A DNA stretch of 9,489 nucleotides from an uncultured Sutterella sp. (GTDB lineage: Bacteria; Pseudomonadota; Gammaproteobacteria; Burkholderiales; Burkholderiaceae_F). The notes below the pieces were generated by a model that saw nothing but the letters and a program-made list of their open reading frames with translations, searched no databases and had not been told where the DNA came from. The stretch covers positions 1 through 9,489 of the forward strand of contig CAAFNI010000088.1 in NCBI GenBank assembly GCA_900764215.1, given 5' to 3'. A program made the position numbers and the translations under genes. Below, piece after piece: positions 1-6,634 of the stretch (position 1 is its first letter; each line of letters opens with the position of its first letter).

Positions 1-1182
<1,182 letters not shown>

Positions 1183-1191
<9 letters not shown>

Positions 1192-1203
1192 TCGATTTTT
1201 TTT
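1183..1203 (+). terminator. Weak terminator-like hairpin over the tuf stop codon
   Basis: A 5-bp stem ATCGA/TCGAT (1183-1187 with 1192-1196), whose 4-nt loop holds the tuf stop codon, is followed directly by a run of seven T (1197-1203). The T-run is good but the stem is short and AT-rich, so on its own it would be a weak intrinsic terminator. It may act in tandem with the stronger hairpin at 1226-1255. Confidence 0.25.
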
Positions 1204-1215
1204 CGGTAATTTGAC

Positions 1216-1245
1216 TTGATCGCTCGAGGGAGCGGGGTGTATACT
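1216..1245 (+). promoter_or_regulatory. Candidate sigma70 promoter for rpsJ
   Basis: A -10 hexamer TATACT (1240-1245, 5 of 6 to consensus) has TTGATC (1216-1221, 4 of 6) upstream with an 18-nt spacer. An alternative -35, TTGACT at 1211-1216, would need a spacer of 23 nt and is less likely. The predicted start is near 1252, giving a leader of about 39 nt to the rpsJ ATG. The -10 lies in the inner stem and loop of the terminator-like hairpin, so termination of tuf and initiation for rpsJ share the same bases. Confidence 0.6.
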
Positions 1246-1277
1246 CCGCTCCCTCTGTTCTTTTATCTGTTCTTTTT
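1226..1277 (+). terminator. Strong hairpin plus T-rich tail between tuf and rpsJ
   Basis: GAGGGAGCGG (1226-1235) and CCGCTCCCTC (1246-1255) are perfect 10-bp inverted arms. Three further inner pairs (one G-U) extend the stem to 13 bp around a GTAT loop. A T-rich stretch runs from 1256 to 1277. In RNA reading through from tuf this would be a strong intrinsic terminator for the str operon. A candidate promoter overlaps it, so transcripts starting there (near 1252) would not contain the hairpin. The structure is seen directly; termination is inferred. Confidence 0.7.
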
Positions 1278-1290
1278 ACAGGAATACGAA

Positions 1291-1602
1291 ATGCAGTCTC
1301 AGCGCATTCGCATCCGCCTCAAGGCGTATGACTACAAGTTGATCGACCAGTCGGCTCTCGAAATCGTCGACACCGCCAAGCGCACCGGCGCCGTGGTCCG
1401 TGGTCCGGTTCCCCTTCCCACCCGCATTCAGCGCTTCGACATCCTTCGCTCCCCGCACGTCAACAAGACGTCCCGCGATCAGCTCGAAATTCGCACCCAT
1501 CAGCGTCTCATGGACATCGTTGATCCGACCGACAAGACGGTTGACGCTCTCATGAAGCTTGACCTCCCGGCCGGCGTCGACGTCAAGATCAAGGTCCAGT
1601 AA
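1291..1602 (+). CDS. rpsJ: 30S ribosomal protein S10 (NusE)
   Basis: S10 is a head protein of the 30S subunit and, as NusE, a partner of NusB and NusG in antitermination. The chosen ATG gives 103 residues beginning MQSQRIRIRLKAYDYKLID, the standard length, and has AGGA (1280-1283) 7 nt upstream. A longer reading frame from 1216 is rejected because it adds 25 residues unlike the family and crosses the hairpin and promoter. Conserved segments include GPVPLPT at 38-44, the SPHVNKTSRDQLEIRTH segment at 54-70 of the ribosome-contacting loop, and the C-terminal DLPAGVDVKIKVQ. Unlike E. coli, where rpsJ is followed closely by rplC, a 172-nt gap with its own promoter follows here, so S10 may be transcribed partly as a single gene. 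Confidence 0.98.
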   Translation: MQSQRIRIRLKAYDYKLIDQSALEIVDTAKRTGAVVRGPVPLPTRIQRFDILRSPHVNKTSRDQLEIRTHQRLMDIVDPTDKTVDALMKLDLPAGVDVKIKVQ

Positions 1603-1615
1603 TCAAAATCAGACT

Positions 1616-1676
1616 GTAGGCCGTGCTTCAAAAGAAAATCGCAAATTGAGTTGCACGCTCTGAGAATCACGGCTAC
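1616..1676. repeat. Inverted repeat spanning the rplC promoter
   Basis: GTA-g-GCCGTG (1616-1625) is complementary to CACGGCTAC (1668-1676), nine pairs with one bulged G. The right arm overlaps the first three bases of the TACAAT -10 hexamer and the left arm lies just after the rpsJ stop. In RNA reading through from rpsJ it could close a large loop of about 42 nt; in DNA it could be a binding site. No function is known to me. Confidence 0.35.
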
Positions 1677-1679
1677 AAT
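1651..1679 (+). promoter_or_regulatory. Sigma70-type promoter upstream of rplC
   Basis: TTGCAC (1651-1656) and TACAAT (1674-1679) are separated by exactly 17 nt. The -10 matches consensus at 5 of 6 positions, and the same -35 hexamer with the same spacing recurs before rplN. The predicted transcription start is near 1686, giving a leader of about 89 nt before the rplC ATG. It would drive the rplC-to-rpsQ unit independently of rpsJ. Confidence 0.75.
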
Positions 1680-1692
1680 CGCGCCTTTCAGT

Positions 1693-1730
1693 CCAAACGG
1701 TTTCAAAACTCAGAAACTGGTTGGCTTTTT
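1693..1730 (+). terminator. Attenuator-like hairpin in the rplC leader
   Basis: Arms 1693-1704 and 1713-1724 pair at 11 of 12 positions (one G-U, one A-G mismatch) around an 8-nt loop and are followed by CTTTTT (1725-1730). The hairpin begins about 7 nt after the predicted start of the rplC transcript, so termination would release an RNA of about 45 nt. It could be an attenuator of the S10-type unit. No competing antiterminator arm was identified. Confidence 0.5.
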
Positions 1731-1742
1731 CATGAAAACGGT

Positions 1743-1762
1743 CCCGGCCAATCGCAGCCGGG
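1743..1762 (+). promoter_or_regulatory. Hairpin abutting the rplC ribosome binding site
   Basis: CCCGGC (1743-1748) and GCCGGG (1757-1762) form a perfect 6-bp stem with an 8-nt loop, extendable by two G-U pairs outward. It ends 2 nt before the GGAG Shine-Dalgarno at 1765-1768, and the outer G-U pairs reach its edge. It could modulate ribosome access to rplC, the first gene of an r-protein unit. Regulation is inferred from position only. Confidence 0.4.
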
Positions 1763-1774
1763 GTGGAGAAAACA

Positions 1775-2419
1775 ATGAGTGATAAGCTCGGCATCGTCGG
1801 TCGCAAGATCGGCATGACGCGCATTTTCACGGAAGACGGCGTGTCCGTTCCCGTGACTGTGCTCGATGTGTCGAACAATCGTGTCACTATGGTGAAGACG
1901 GTTGAAACCGACGGCTACAATGCAATCCAAGTCGCGTTCGGCTCCAAGAAGCCCACGCGCGTGAGCAAGCCCCTTGCTGGCCATTTTGCTAAGGCTGGCG
2001 TTGAAGCAGGCAGCATGCTCAAAGAGTTCCATATCGAAGCTGAACAGGTTGCCGAATTCAAGCCCGGCATGGCTCTCAAGGCCGAAATGTTCACGGAAGG
2101 TCAGAAGGTCGACGTGACCGGCACGACCATCGGTAAGGGTTTCCAGGGTGGTATCAAGCGTCACCACTTCTCGTCCAATCGCGCGTCCCACGGCAACTCC
2201 GTGACGACCCGTGCCCCTGGTTCTATCGGTAACCGTCAGGACCCGGGCCGCGTTTTCCCCGGCAAGCGTATGGCCGGTCATCTGGGCGATGTGCAGCGCA
2301 CGACGCAGAACCTCATCATTGCGCGCGTTGACACTGAACGTCAGCTTCTGCTGGTTCGCGGTGCTGTTCCCGGCGCCAAGGGCGGCGAAGTCATCGTCCG
2401 TCCGGCTGTTAAGGCGTAA
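1775..2419 (+). CDS. rplC: 50S ribosomal protein L3
   Basis: L3 is an early-assembling 23S rRNA-binding protein whose long loop reaches towards the peptidyl transferase centre. The ATG start gives 214 residues beginning MSDKLGIVGRKIGMTRIF, with GGAG (1765-1768) 6 nt upstream. An in-frame GTG at 1763 is rejected because it overlaps that binding site and adds four residues not expected in the family. The conserved core GTTIGKGFQGGIKRHHF lies at 116-132, SHGNSVTTRAPGSIG at 138-152 and a QDPGRVFPGKRMAGH stretch at 155-169. By my recalled alignment Gln155 corresponds to E. coli Gln150, the residue methylated by PrmB. It is the first gene of the compact block running to rpsQ, and its leader holds two hairpins. 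Confidence 0.98.
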   Translation: MSDKLGIVGRKIGMTRIFTEDGVSVPVTVLDVSNNRVTMVKTVETDGYNAIQVAFGSKKPTRVSKPLAGHFAKAGVEAGSMLKEFHIEAEQVAEFKPGMALKAEMFTEGQKVDVTGTTIGKGFQGGIKRHHFSSNRASHGNSVTTRAPGSIGNRQDPGRVFPGKRMAGHLGDVQRTTQNLIIARVDTERQLLLVRGAVPGAKGGEVIVRPAVKA

Positions 2420-2430
2420 GGAGCGAAACA

Positions 2431-3051
2431 ATGGAACTCAATTTCCTGAACGAACAGGGCAAGACCGTTGATGTCAACGAAGCCGTGTTCGGTCGTGAAT
2501 ACAATGAAGCTCTGGTGCACCAGATCGTGGTCGCTTTCCAGGCAAATGCGCGTCTTGGTACGCGTGCTCAGCTCACCCGTGAAGCTGTGCATCATTCCAC
2601 CAAGAAGCCCTGGCGCCAGAAGGGCACGGGTCGTGCCCGCTCTGGTATGACGTCTTCTCCGGTGTGGCGTGGCGGCGGTCGTGCCTTCCCGAACTCCCCG
2701 GACGAAAACTTCAGCCAGAAGGTCAACAAGAAGATGTACCGCGCTGCGATGGCTTCCATCTGGTCGAAGCTCGTTGCCGATGAACGTCTTTGCGTTATCG
2801 AATCCTTCGCGGTCGAATCCCCGAAGACCAAGGCTTTTGCCACGCAGCTCAAGACGATGGGTCTGCAGAACAAGGTTCTTCTCGTCGTTGGCGCTGAAGA
2901 GCTCACAGACAACCTCATCCTCGCTTCCCGCAATATGAAGGATGTGCTCGTTGTCCCGACCCGTTACGCCGATCCGCTCTGCCTCCTTTATTTCGACAAG
3001 GTGGTGGTGACGAAGGCCGCTGTGTCCGAGATTGAGGAGATGCTGGCATGA
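2431..3051 (+). CDS. rplD: 50S ribosomal protein L4
   Basis: L4 binds 23S rRNA early in assembly and its extended loop lines the nascent-peptide exit tunnel. In E. coli it also represses the S10 operon by acting on the leader RNA. The 206-residue product has the tunnel-loop signature KPWRQKGTGRARSG at 59-72 (Lys64 corresponds to E. coli Lys63, a macrolide resistance site), followed by SPVWRGGGRAFPNSP at 76-90 and the conserved QKVNKKMYR. AAGGAG at 2418-2423 lies 7 nt before the ATG and overlaps the rplC stop. The 3' end overlaps rplW by 4 nt (ATGA). If autogenous control by L4 exists here, the rplC leader is the likelier target because the predicted rpsJ leader is very short. Confidence 0.98.
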   Translation: MELNFLNEQGKTVDVNEAVFGREYNEALVHQIVVAFQANARLGTRAQLTREAVHHSTKKPWRQKGTGRARSGMTSSPVWRGGGRAFPNSPDENFSQKVNKKMYRAAMASIWSKLVADERLCVIESFAVESPKTKAFATQLKTMGLQNKVLLVVGAEELTDNLILASRNMKDVLVVPTRYADPLCLLYFDKVVVTKAAVSEIEEMLA

Positions 3052-3347
3052 ACCAGGAACGTCTTTTGAAGGTGCTCGTTGCCCCGGTGATCTCTGAAAA
3101 GAGCACCATGGTCTCCGAGAAGCTGAACCAGGCCTGCTTCGTCGTCGTTCCCGACGCCAACAAGGCCGAGGTCAAGGCTGCTGTTGAACTGCTCTTCAAC
3201 GTGCAGGTCAAATCCGTTCAAATTCTGAACCTGAAGGGCAAGCAGAAGCGCTTTGGCCGCTTCATGGGCAAGCGCAATGACGTTCGCAAGGCTTATGTCA
3301 CGCTCGCTCAGGGTCAGGAAATCAACTTCGCGCAAGAGGTGAAGTAA
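3048..3347 (+). CDS. rplW: 50S ribosomal protein L23
   Basis: L23 sits at the polypeptide exit of the 50S subunit and docks trigger factor and the signal recognition particle. The product has 99 residues, the usual size. The N-terminal segment ERLLKVLVAPVISEKS (4-19) carries the docking surface, with Glu17 corresponding to E. coli Glu18. The tunnel-lining loop is the basic stretch GKQKRFGRFMGKRND, followed by the conserved KKAYVTL-like RKAYVTLAQGQ. The start overlaps the rplD stop as ATGA, with GAGGAG (3034-3039) 8 nt upstream inside rplD, so translational coupling is likely. It overlaps rplB by one base. Confidence 0.98.
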   Translation: MNQERLLKVLVAPVISEKSTMVSEKLNQACFVVVPDANKAEVKAAVELLFNVQVKSVQILNLKGKQKRFGRFMGKRNDVRKAYVTLAQGQEINFAQEVK

Positions 3348-4174
3348 TGGCTCTCGTCAAACTCAAGCCGACGTCCGCCGGTCGCCGTCATGCGGTTAAG
3401 GTTGTCAACAAGGAGCTGCACAAGGGCAAGCCCTGGGCCGCTCTGACTGAAAAGAAGAACCGCGGTTCCGGCCGTAACAATAACGGTCATATCACCTGCC
3501 GTCACAAGGGCGGCGGTGCCAAGCGCGCTTATCGTATCATCGACTTCAAGCGCCAGAAGGACGGTGTGCCCGCCCGCGTTGAACGCATCGAATACGATCC
3601 GAATCGTTCCGCTCACATCGCTCTGGTCTGCTACGCCGACGGTGAACGCTGCTACATCATTGCTCCGAAGGGCCTGACCGTTGGTCAGGAAATCATGAAC
3701 GGTCCGGAATCCCCGATCAAGGTCGGCAACACGCTTCCGCTCCGCAACATTCCCGTCGGTTCCACGATTCACTGCATCGAAATGCTCCCGGGCAAGGGCG
3801 CTCAGATGGTTCGTGCTGCTGGTGCTTTTGCTCAGCTCGTGGCTCGTGAAGGCGAATACGCTCAGATCCGCCTCCGTTCCGGTGAAGTTCGCCGCGTTCT
3901 CATCGAATGCCGCGCGACGATCGGCACGGTCGGCAACGAAGAAAACAGCCTCCGCGAACTCGGCAAGGCCGGTGCTAAGCGCTGGCGCGGTGTCCGTCCG
4001 ACGGTCCGTGGCGTTGCCATGAACCCGGTTGACCATCCGCATGGTGGTGGTGAAGGCAAGACCGGCACCGGTCGCGCTCCTGTCACGCCGTGGGGTCAGC
4101 TCACGAAGGGCTACCGTACCCGCAACTGCAAGCGCACGGACAACATGATTGTCTCGCGTCGTAACCGTAAATAA
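3347..4174 (+). CDS. rplB: 50S ribosomal protein L2
   Basis: L2 is one of the most conserved 50S proteins. It binds 23S rRNA, supports subunit association and sits close to the peptidyl transferase region. The product has 275 residues against 273 in E. coli. The landmark NPVDHPHGGGEG is at 226-237 and includes the His (residue 230) that corresponds to the functionally important E. coli His229. The N-terminal KKNRGSGRNNNGHITCRHKGGG stretch contacts rRNA, and the C-terminal tail SRRNRK is basic. The start overlaps the rplW stop as TAATG, with GAGG at 3336-3339 about 7 nt upstream. Confidence 0.98.
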   Translation: MALVKLKPTSAGRRHAVKVVNKELHKGKPWAALTEKKNRGSGRNNNGHITCRHKGGGAKRAYRIIDFKRQKDGVPARVERIEYDPNRSAHIALVCYADGERCYIIAPKGLTVGQEIMNGPESPIKVGNTLPLRNIPVGSTIHCIEMLPGKGAQMVRAAGAFAQLVAREGEYAQIRLRSGEVRRVLIECRATIGTVGNEENSLRELGKAGAKRWRGVRPTVRGVAMNPVDHPHGGGEGKTGTGRAPVTPWGQLTKGYRTRNCKRTDNMIVSRRNRK

Positions 4175-4184
4175 GGGGGCCTGA

Positions 4185-4463
4185 ATGTCTCGTTCCTTGA
4201 AGAAAGGCCCGTTTGTTGACGGGCACCTGATGAAGAAGGTTGAAGCCGCCCAGGCGAGCCGCGACAAGCGTCCGCTCAAGACCTGGTCCCGTCGCTCCAC
4301 GATTCTTCCTGAGTTCATCGGTCTGACCATCGCCGTTCATAACGGTCGTCAGCATGTTCCGGTGTACATCAATGAAAACATGGTCGGCCACAAGCTCGGC
4401 GAATTTGCGAATACCCGCACGTTCAAGGGCCACGCTGCCGGCGACAAGAAGGTGGGTAAGTAA
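4185..4463 (+). CDS. rpsS: 30S ribosomal protein S19
   Basis: S19 lies in the 30S head, forms a complex with S13 and contacts the A-site region. The 92-residue product matches the family length. It begins MSRSLKKGPFVD and carries the S19 signature at 53-80, with NGRQHVPVY followed by MVGHKLGEFANTRTF. An AGGGGG run at 4174-4179 is 5 nt before the ATG. It is followed without any gap by rplV. Confidence 0.98.
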   Translation: MSRSLKKGPFVDGHLMKKVEAAQASRDKRPLKTWSRRSTILPEFIGLTIAVHNGRQHVPVYINENMVGHKLGEFANTRTFKGHAAGDKKVGK

Positions 4464-4805
4464 ATGGAAACTACTGCTATCGTCCGTGGTGTCCGCCTTT
4501 CGGCTCAGAAGGGTCGTTTGGTTGCTGACCTCGTTCGCGGCAAGCCCGTGGACAAGGCTCTCGCCATCCTCACCTTCACGCAGAAGAAGGCTGCTGTCAT
4601 CATCAAGAAGGCTCTTGAGAGCGCCATCGCCAATGCCGAGCACAATGACGGTGCCGACATCGACACGCTGGTCGTGACCAAGATTCACGTGGAAAAGGCT
4701 GCTACGTTGCGCCGCTTCGCTGCCCGTGCTAAGGGCCGCGGCACCCGCATCAACAAGCAGACCAGCCATATCTATATTTCTGTTGGCGACGCGAAAGCTA
4801 AGTAA
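4464..4805 (+). CDS. rplV: 50S ribosomal protein L22
   Basis: L22 binds 23S rRNA and its long beta-hairpin lines the exit tunnel at the constriction, where macrolide and arrest-peptide effects map. The product has 113 residues, slightly longer than the E. coli 110. The tunnel hairpin lies at about 78-103. Before the conserved ARAKGRGTRI core it reads AATLRRFA, whereas many proteobacteria have a GPS-like turn followed by a larger residue. The start follows the rpsS stop with zero spacing, and the binding site AAGGTGGG (4449-4456) lies inside rpsS, so coupling is likely. A short GDAKAK tail ends the protein. Confidence 0.97.
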   Translation: METTAIVRGVRLSAQKGRLVADLVRGKPVDKALAILTFTQKKAAVIIKKALESAIANAEHNDGADIDTLVVTKIHVEKAATLRRFAARAKGRGTRINKQTSHIYISVGDAKAK

Positions 4806-4814
4806 AGGTGTACC

Positions 4815-5591
4815 ATGGGTCAGAAAATTAATCCCACCGGCTTCCGTCTTCCCGTGACGCGCAATTGGACGTCGCGTTGGTACGCGGTTGGCCGTGATTT
4901 TTCCCGCACGCTCGGTGAAGACCTCGCTGTTCGCAGCTTCCTTCTCAAGAAGCTTCGCAACGCCAGCGTCAGCCGTATTCTCATCGAACGTCCGGCTAAC
5001 AATGCCCGCATCACGATCTTCTCCGCTCGTCCGGGCATCGTGATCGGCAAGCAGGGTGCCGACATCGAGGCTCTCAAGGCTGAAGTCCAGAAGATGATGG
5101 GCGTGCCCGTTCACGTCAACATCGAGGAAGTTCGCCGCCCGGAACTCGACGCTCAGCTCATCGCTGACGGCATCACGCAGCAGCTTGAAAAGCGCGTCAT
5201 GTTCCGCCGCGCCATGAAGCGCGCCATGCAGAACGCCATGCGTCTCGGTGCCCAGGGCATCAAGATCATGTCGTCCGGCCGCCTCAACGGTGCCGACATC
5301 GCCCGTTGCGAATGGTATCGTGAAGGCCGCGTGCCTCTTCAGACCCTTCGCGCCAACATCGGCTACGGCTTCTCCGAAGCTCTTACCACGTACGGTATCG
5401 TCGGTGTTAAGGTCTGGGTTTACAAGGGTGACAACTTCGGTCAGGAAGAAGCTGTTGAAGCTCCCCGCGAAGATCGTCGTGGCCGTCGCCCCGGCGACCG
5501 TGCCGGCAAGCCGGGTGCTCGCCGCAACAACGGTCGTCGCAATGACAAGCAGCAGCAGGCCCGCAAGCCGGCTGCTAAGGACGGAGAATAA
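4815..5591 (+). CDS. rpsC: 30S ribosomal protein S3
   Basis: S3 sits at the mRNA entry tunnel of the 30S subunit and takes part in the ribosomal helicase activity. The product has 258 residues. The KH motif GIVIGKQG is at 74-81. The mRNA-contacting residues Arg131, Arg132 and Lys135 are at the same positions as in E. coli, within FRRAMKR. The second domain ends in TTYGIVGVKVWVYKGD (191-206). After that comes a low-complexity basic tail, about 212-258, rich in Arg, Gly, Asn, Gln and Lys, which makes the protein about 25 residues longer than the 233-residue E. coli one. Such tails occur in other betaproteobacterial S3 proteins. AAGGTG at 4805-4810 provides the binding site. Confidence 0.98.
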   Translation: MGQKINPTGFRLPVTRNWTSRWYAVGRDFSRTLGEDLAVRSFLLKKLRNASVSRILIERPANNARITIFSARPGIVIGKQGADIEALKAEVQKMMGVPVHVNIEEVRRPELDAQLIADGITQQLEKRVMFRRAMKRAMQNAMRLGAQGIKIMSSGRLNGADIARCEWYREGRVPLQTLRANIGYGFSEALTTYGIVGVKVWVYKGDNFGQEEAVEAPREDRRGRRPGDRAGKPGARRNNGRRNDKQQQARKPAAKDGE

Positions 5592-5593
5592 CG

Positions 5594-6010
5594 ATGCTGC
5601 AACCTAATCGTCGCAAATATCGTAAGGACCAGAAGGGCCGTAACTATGGTCTCGCCACGCGCGGCGCCAATGTTTCCTTCGGCGAATTCGGTCTGAAGAC
5701 GCTCGAACGCGGCCGCATCACGGCTCGCCAGATTGAAGCTGCCCGTCGCGCCATCACCCGCCACATCAAGCGTGGTGGTCGTGTTTGGATCCGTGTGTTC
5801 CCGGACAAGCCCATCTCCAGCAAGCCTGCTGAAGTTCGTATGGGTAACGGTAAGGGTAATCCGGAGTACTGGGTTGCGCTGGTTCAGCCGGGCCGTGTGC
5901 TCTATGAAATGGACGGGGTTGACGAACAGCTCGCCCGCGAGGCTTTTGCTCTCGCCGCTGCCAAGCTGCCCGTGAAGACCACGTTTGTTGTCCGCCAGAT
6001 CGGCATGTAA
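5594..6010 (+). CDS. rplP: 50S ribosomal protein L16
   Basis: L16 assembles late into the 50S subunit near the A-site tRNA elbow and organises the peptidyl transferase region. The product is 138 residues, beginning MLQPNRRKYRKDQKGRN as in the family. The conserved RMGNGKGNPEYWVA is at 82-95; Arg82 corresponds to E. coli Arg81, the residue hydroxylated by YcfD/RoxA. GGAG at 5583-5586, inside the end of rpsC, lies 7 nt before the ATG, and the gap from rpsC is only 2 nt. Confidence 0.98.
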   Translation: MLQPNRRKYRKDQKGRNYGLATRGANVSFGEFGLKTLERGRITARQIEAARRAITRHIKRGGRVWIRVFPDKPISSKPAEVRMGNGKGNPEYWVALVQPGRVLYEMDGVDEQLAREAFALAAAKLPVKTTFVVRQIGM

Positions 6011-6020
6011 GGAGACGGAC

Positions 6021-6215
6021 ATGAACGCTAAGGAACTGCGCGCCAAGGATGAGGCCGCGCTCAAACAGGAACTGAACGACCTTCAGAATACGCACTTCAA
6101 GCTACGTATGCAGAAGGCCACCCAGCAGCTCACGAACACGAGTTCGCTGCGCACGACGCGTCGTGATATCGCGCGCGTTCGCACGATCCTTACCGAAAAG
6201 GCGACCACGAAATGA
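6021..6215 (+). CDS. rpmC: 50S ribosomal protein L29
   Basis: L29 is a small helical protein next to L23 at the exit tunnel. The chosen ATG gives 64 residues beginning MNAKELRAKDEAAL, close to the 63 residues of E. coli. It has a perfect AAGGAG (6009-6014) 6 nt upstream. A longer frame from 5985 would overlap rplP by 26 nt and add 12 unrelated residues, so it is rejected. The second helix carries the family pattern SLRTTRRDIARVRTIL (42-57). Its stop overlaps the rpsQ start as ATGA. Confidence 0.97.
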   Translation: MNAKELRAKDEAALKQELNDLQNTHFKLRMQKATQQLTNTSSLRTTRRDIARVRTILTEKATTK

Positions 6216-6478
6216 CGGAAACCGCTCAGTCTCTGAACCGTACCCTCGTCGGCACGGTTTCCAGCAGCAAGATGGAAAAGACCGTTACGGTCCTCGTTGA
6301 ACGTAAGGTCAAGCATCCGCTGTATGGCAAGTATGTCGTCAAGAGCAAGAAGTATCATGCTCACGACGAAATTGGCTGCAACGAAGGCGACAAGGTTGAA
6401 ATCGCTGAATGCCGTCCCCTCTCCAAGACCGTGTCTTGGACGGTGACGAAGATTCTCGAAAAGGCCGTTGTCCTCTAA
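6212..6478 (+). CDS. rpsQ: 30S ribosomal protein S17
   Basis: S17 is a primary 16S rRNA-binding protein of the 30S body with an OB fold. The 88-residue product carries the signature GDKVEIAECRPLSKT at 59-73 and the rRNA-contacting KHPLYGKYV (34-42). It starts inside the rpmC stop (ATGA). The only purine-rich stretch upstream is AAAAGG at 6196-6201, 10 nt away, so translation probably depends on coupling to rpmC. It is the last gene before a 244-nt gap and so the likely end of the S10-type transcription unit. Confidence 0.98.
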   Translation: MTETAQSLNRTLVGTVSSSKMEKTVTVLVERKVKHPLYGKYVVKSKKYHAHDEIGCNEGDKVEIAECRPLSKTVSWTVTKILEKAVVL

Positions 6479-6487
6479 ATTGAAGCC

Positions 6488-6503
6488 GGCGAAAAAATTC
6501 GCC
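6488..6503 (+). terminator. Short hairpin just after rpsQ
   Basis: GGCGAA and TTCGCC form a perfect 6-bp stem with an AAAA loop, starting 9 nt after the rpsQ stop. No T-run follows, so intrinsic termination is doubtful. It could protect the 3' end of the S10-type mRNA or be a weak terminator. Confidence 0.3.
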
Positions 6504-6511
6504 AGATTCGC

Positions 6512-6540
6512 TTGCACACCTCTAAACATTAGTTTATAGT
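6512..6540 (+). promoter_or_regulatory. Sigma70-type promoter of the spc unit
   Basis: TTGCAC (6512-6517) and TATAGT (6535-6540) are separated by 17 nt, and the -10 matches consensus at 5 of 6 positions. The predicted start is near 6547, leaving a leader of about 175 nt before rplN. The -35 and spacing are the same as in the rplC promoter at 1651-1679. It lies in the gap that separates the two operon halves, where a new promoter makes sense. Confidence 0.75.
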
Positions 6541-6550
6541 TGCAAGCCAA

Positions 6551-6595
6551 TCGCCCGGGGTACCCCTAGCGGTGTCTCGGGCGATTACTTTTCTT
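6551..6595 (+). terminator. Strong terminator-like hairpin in the spc leader
   Basis: TCGCCCG (6551-6557) and CGGGCGA (6578-6584) are perfect arms. Pairing continues inward to 14 bp (three G-U pairs) around a CCTAGC loop at 6565-6570, and is followed by TTACTTTTCTT (6585-6595). It begins only about 4 nt after the predicted spc transcription start. It may end read-through from rpsQ, or act as an attenuator yielding a leader RNA of about 50 nt. The fold is seen directly; its role is inferred. Confidence 0.65.
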
Positions 6596-6617
6596 GGGTT
6601 GTGAATTGTCCGCCTCC

Positions 6618-6634
6618 CCTTGCAGCAGGCAAGG
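6618..6634 (+). promoter_or_regulatory. Second hairpin in the spc leader
   Basis: CCTTGC (6618-6623) and GCAAGG (6629-6634) form a perfect 6-bp stem with a 5-nt loop. No T-run follows. Immediately downstream, CCGAGAC (6638-6644) is complementary to GTCTCGG (6574-6580) in the right arm of the terminator-like hairpin, so the leader can fold in two alternative ways. The rest of the gap, about 6650-6722, shows no clear element. Confidence 0.35.

Noticed and set aside
1763..1774. GTG at 1763 as an earlier start for rplC.
   Set aside because: It overlaps the GGAG binding site of the ATG at 1775 and would add residues not found in L3.
3314..4330. A 338-codon open frame on the - strand opposite rplB and rpsS.
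   Set aside because: It lies wholly opposite well-identified ribosomal genes, shows no family I recognise, and long antisense frames are expected where codon choice is strongly biased.
4101..5114. A 337-codon open frame on the - strand opposite rpsS, rplV and rpsC.
   Set aside because: Same reason: a mirror of biased codon use in genes with certain identity.
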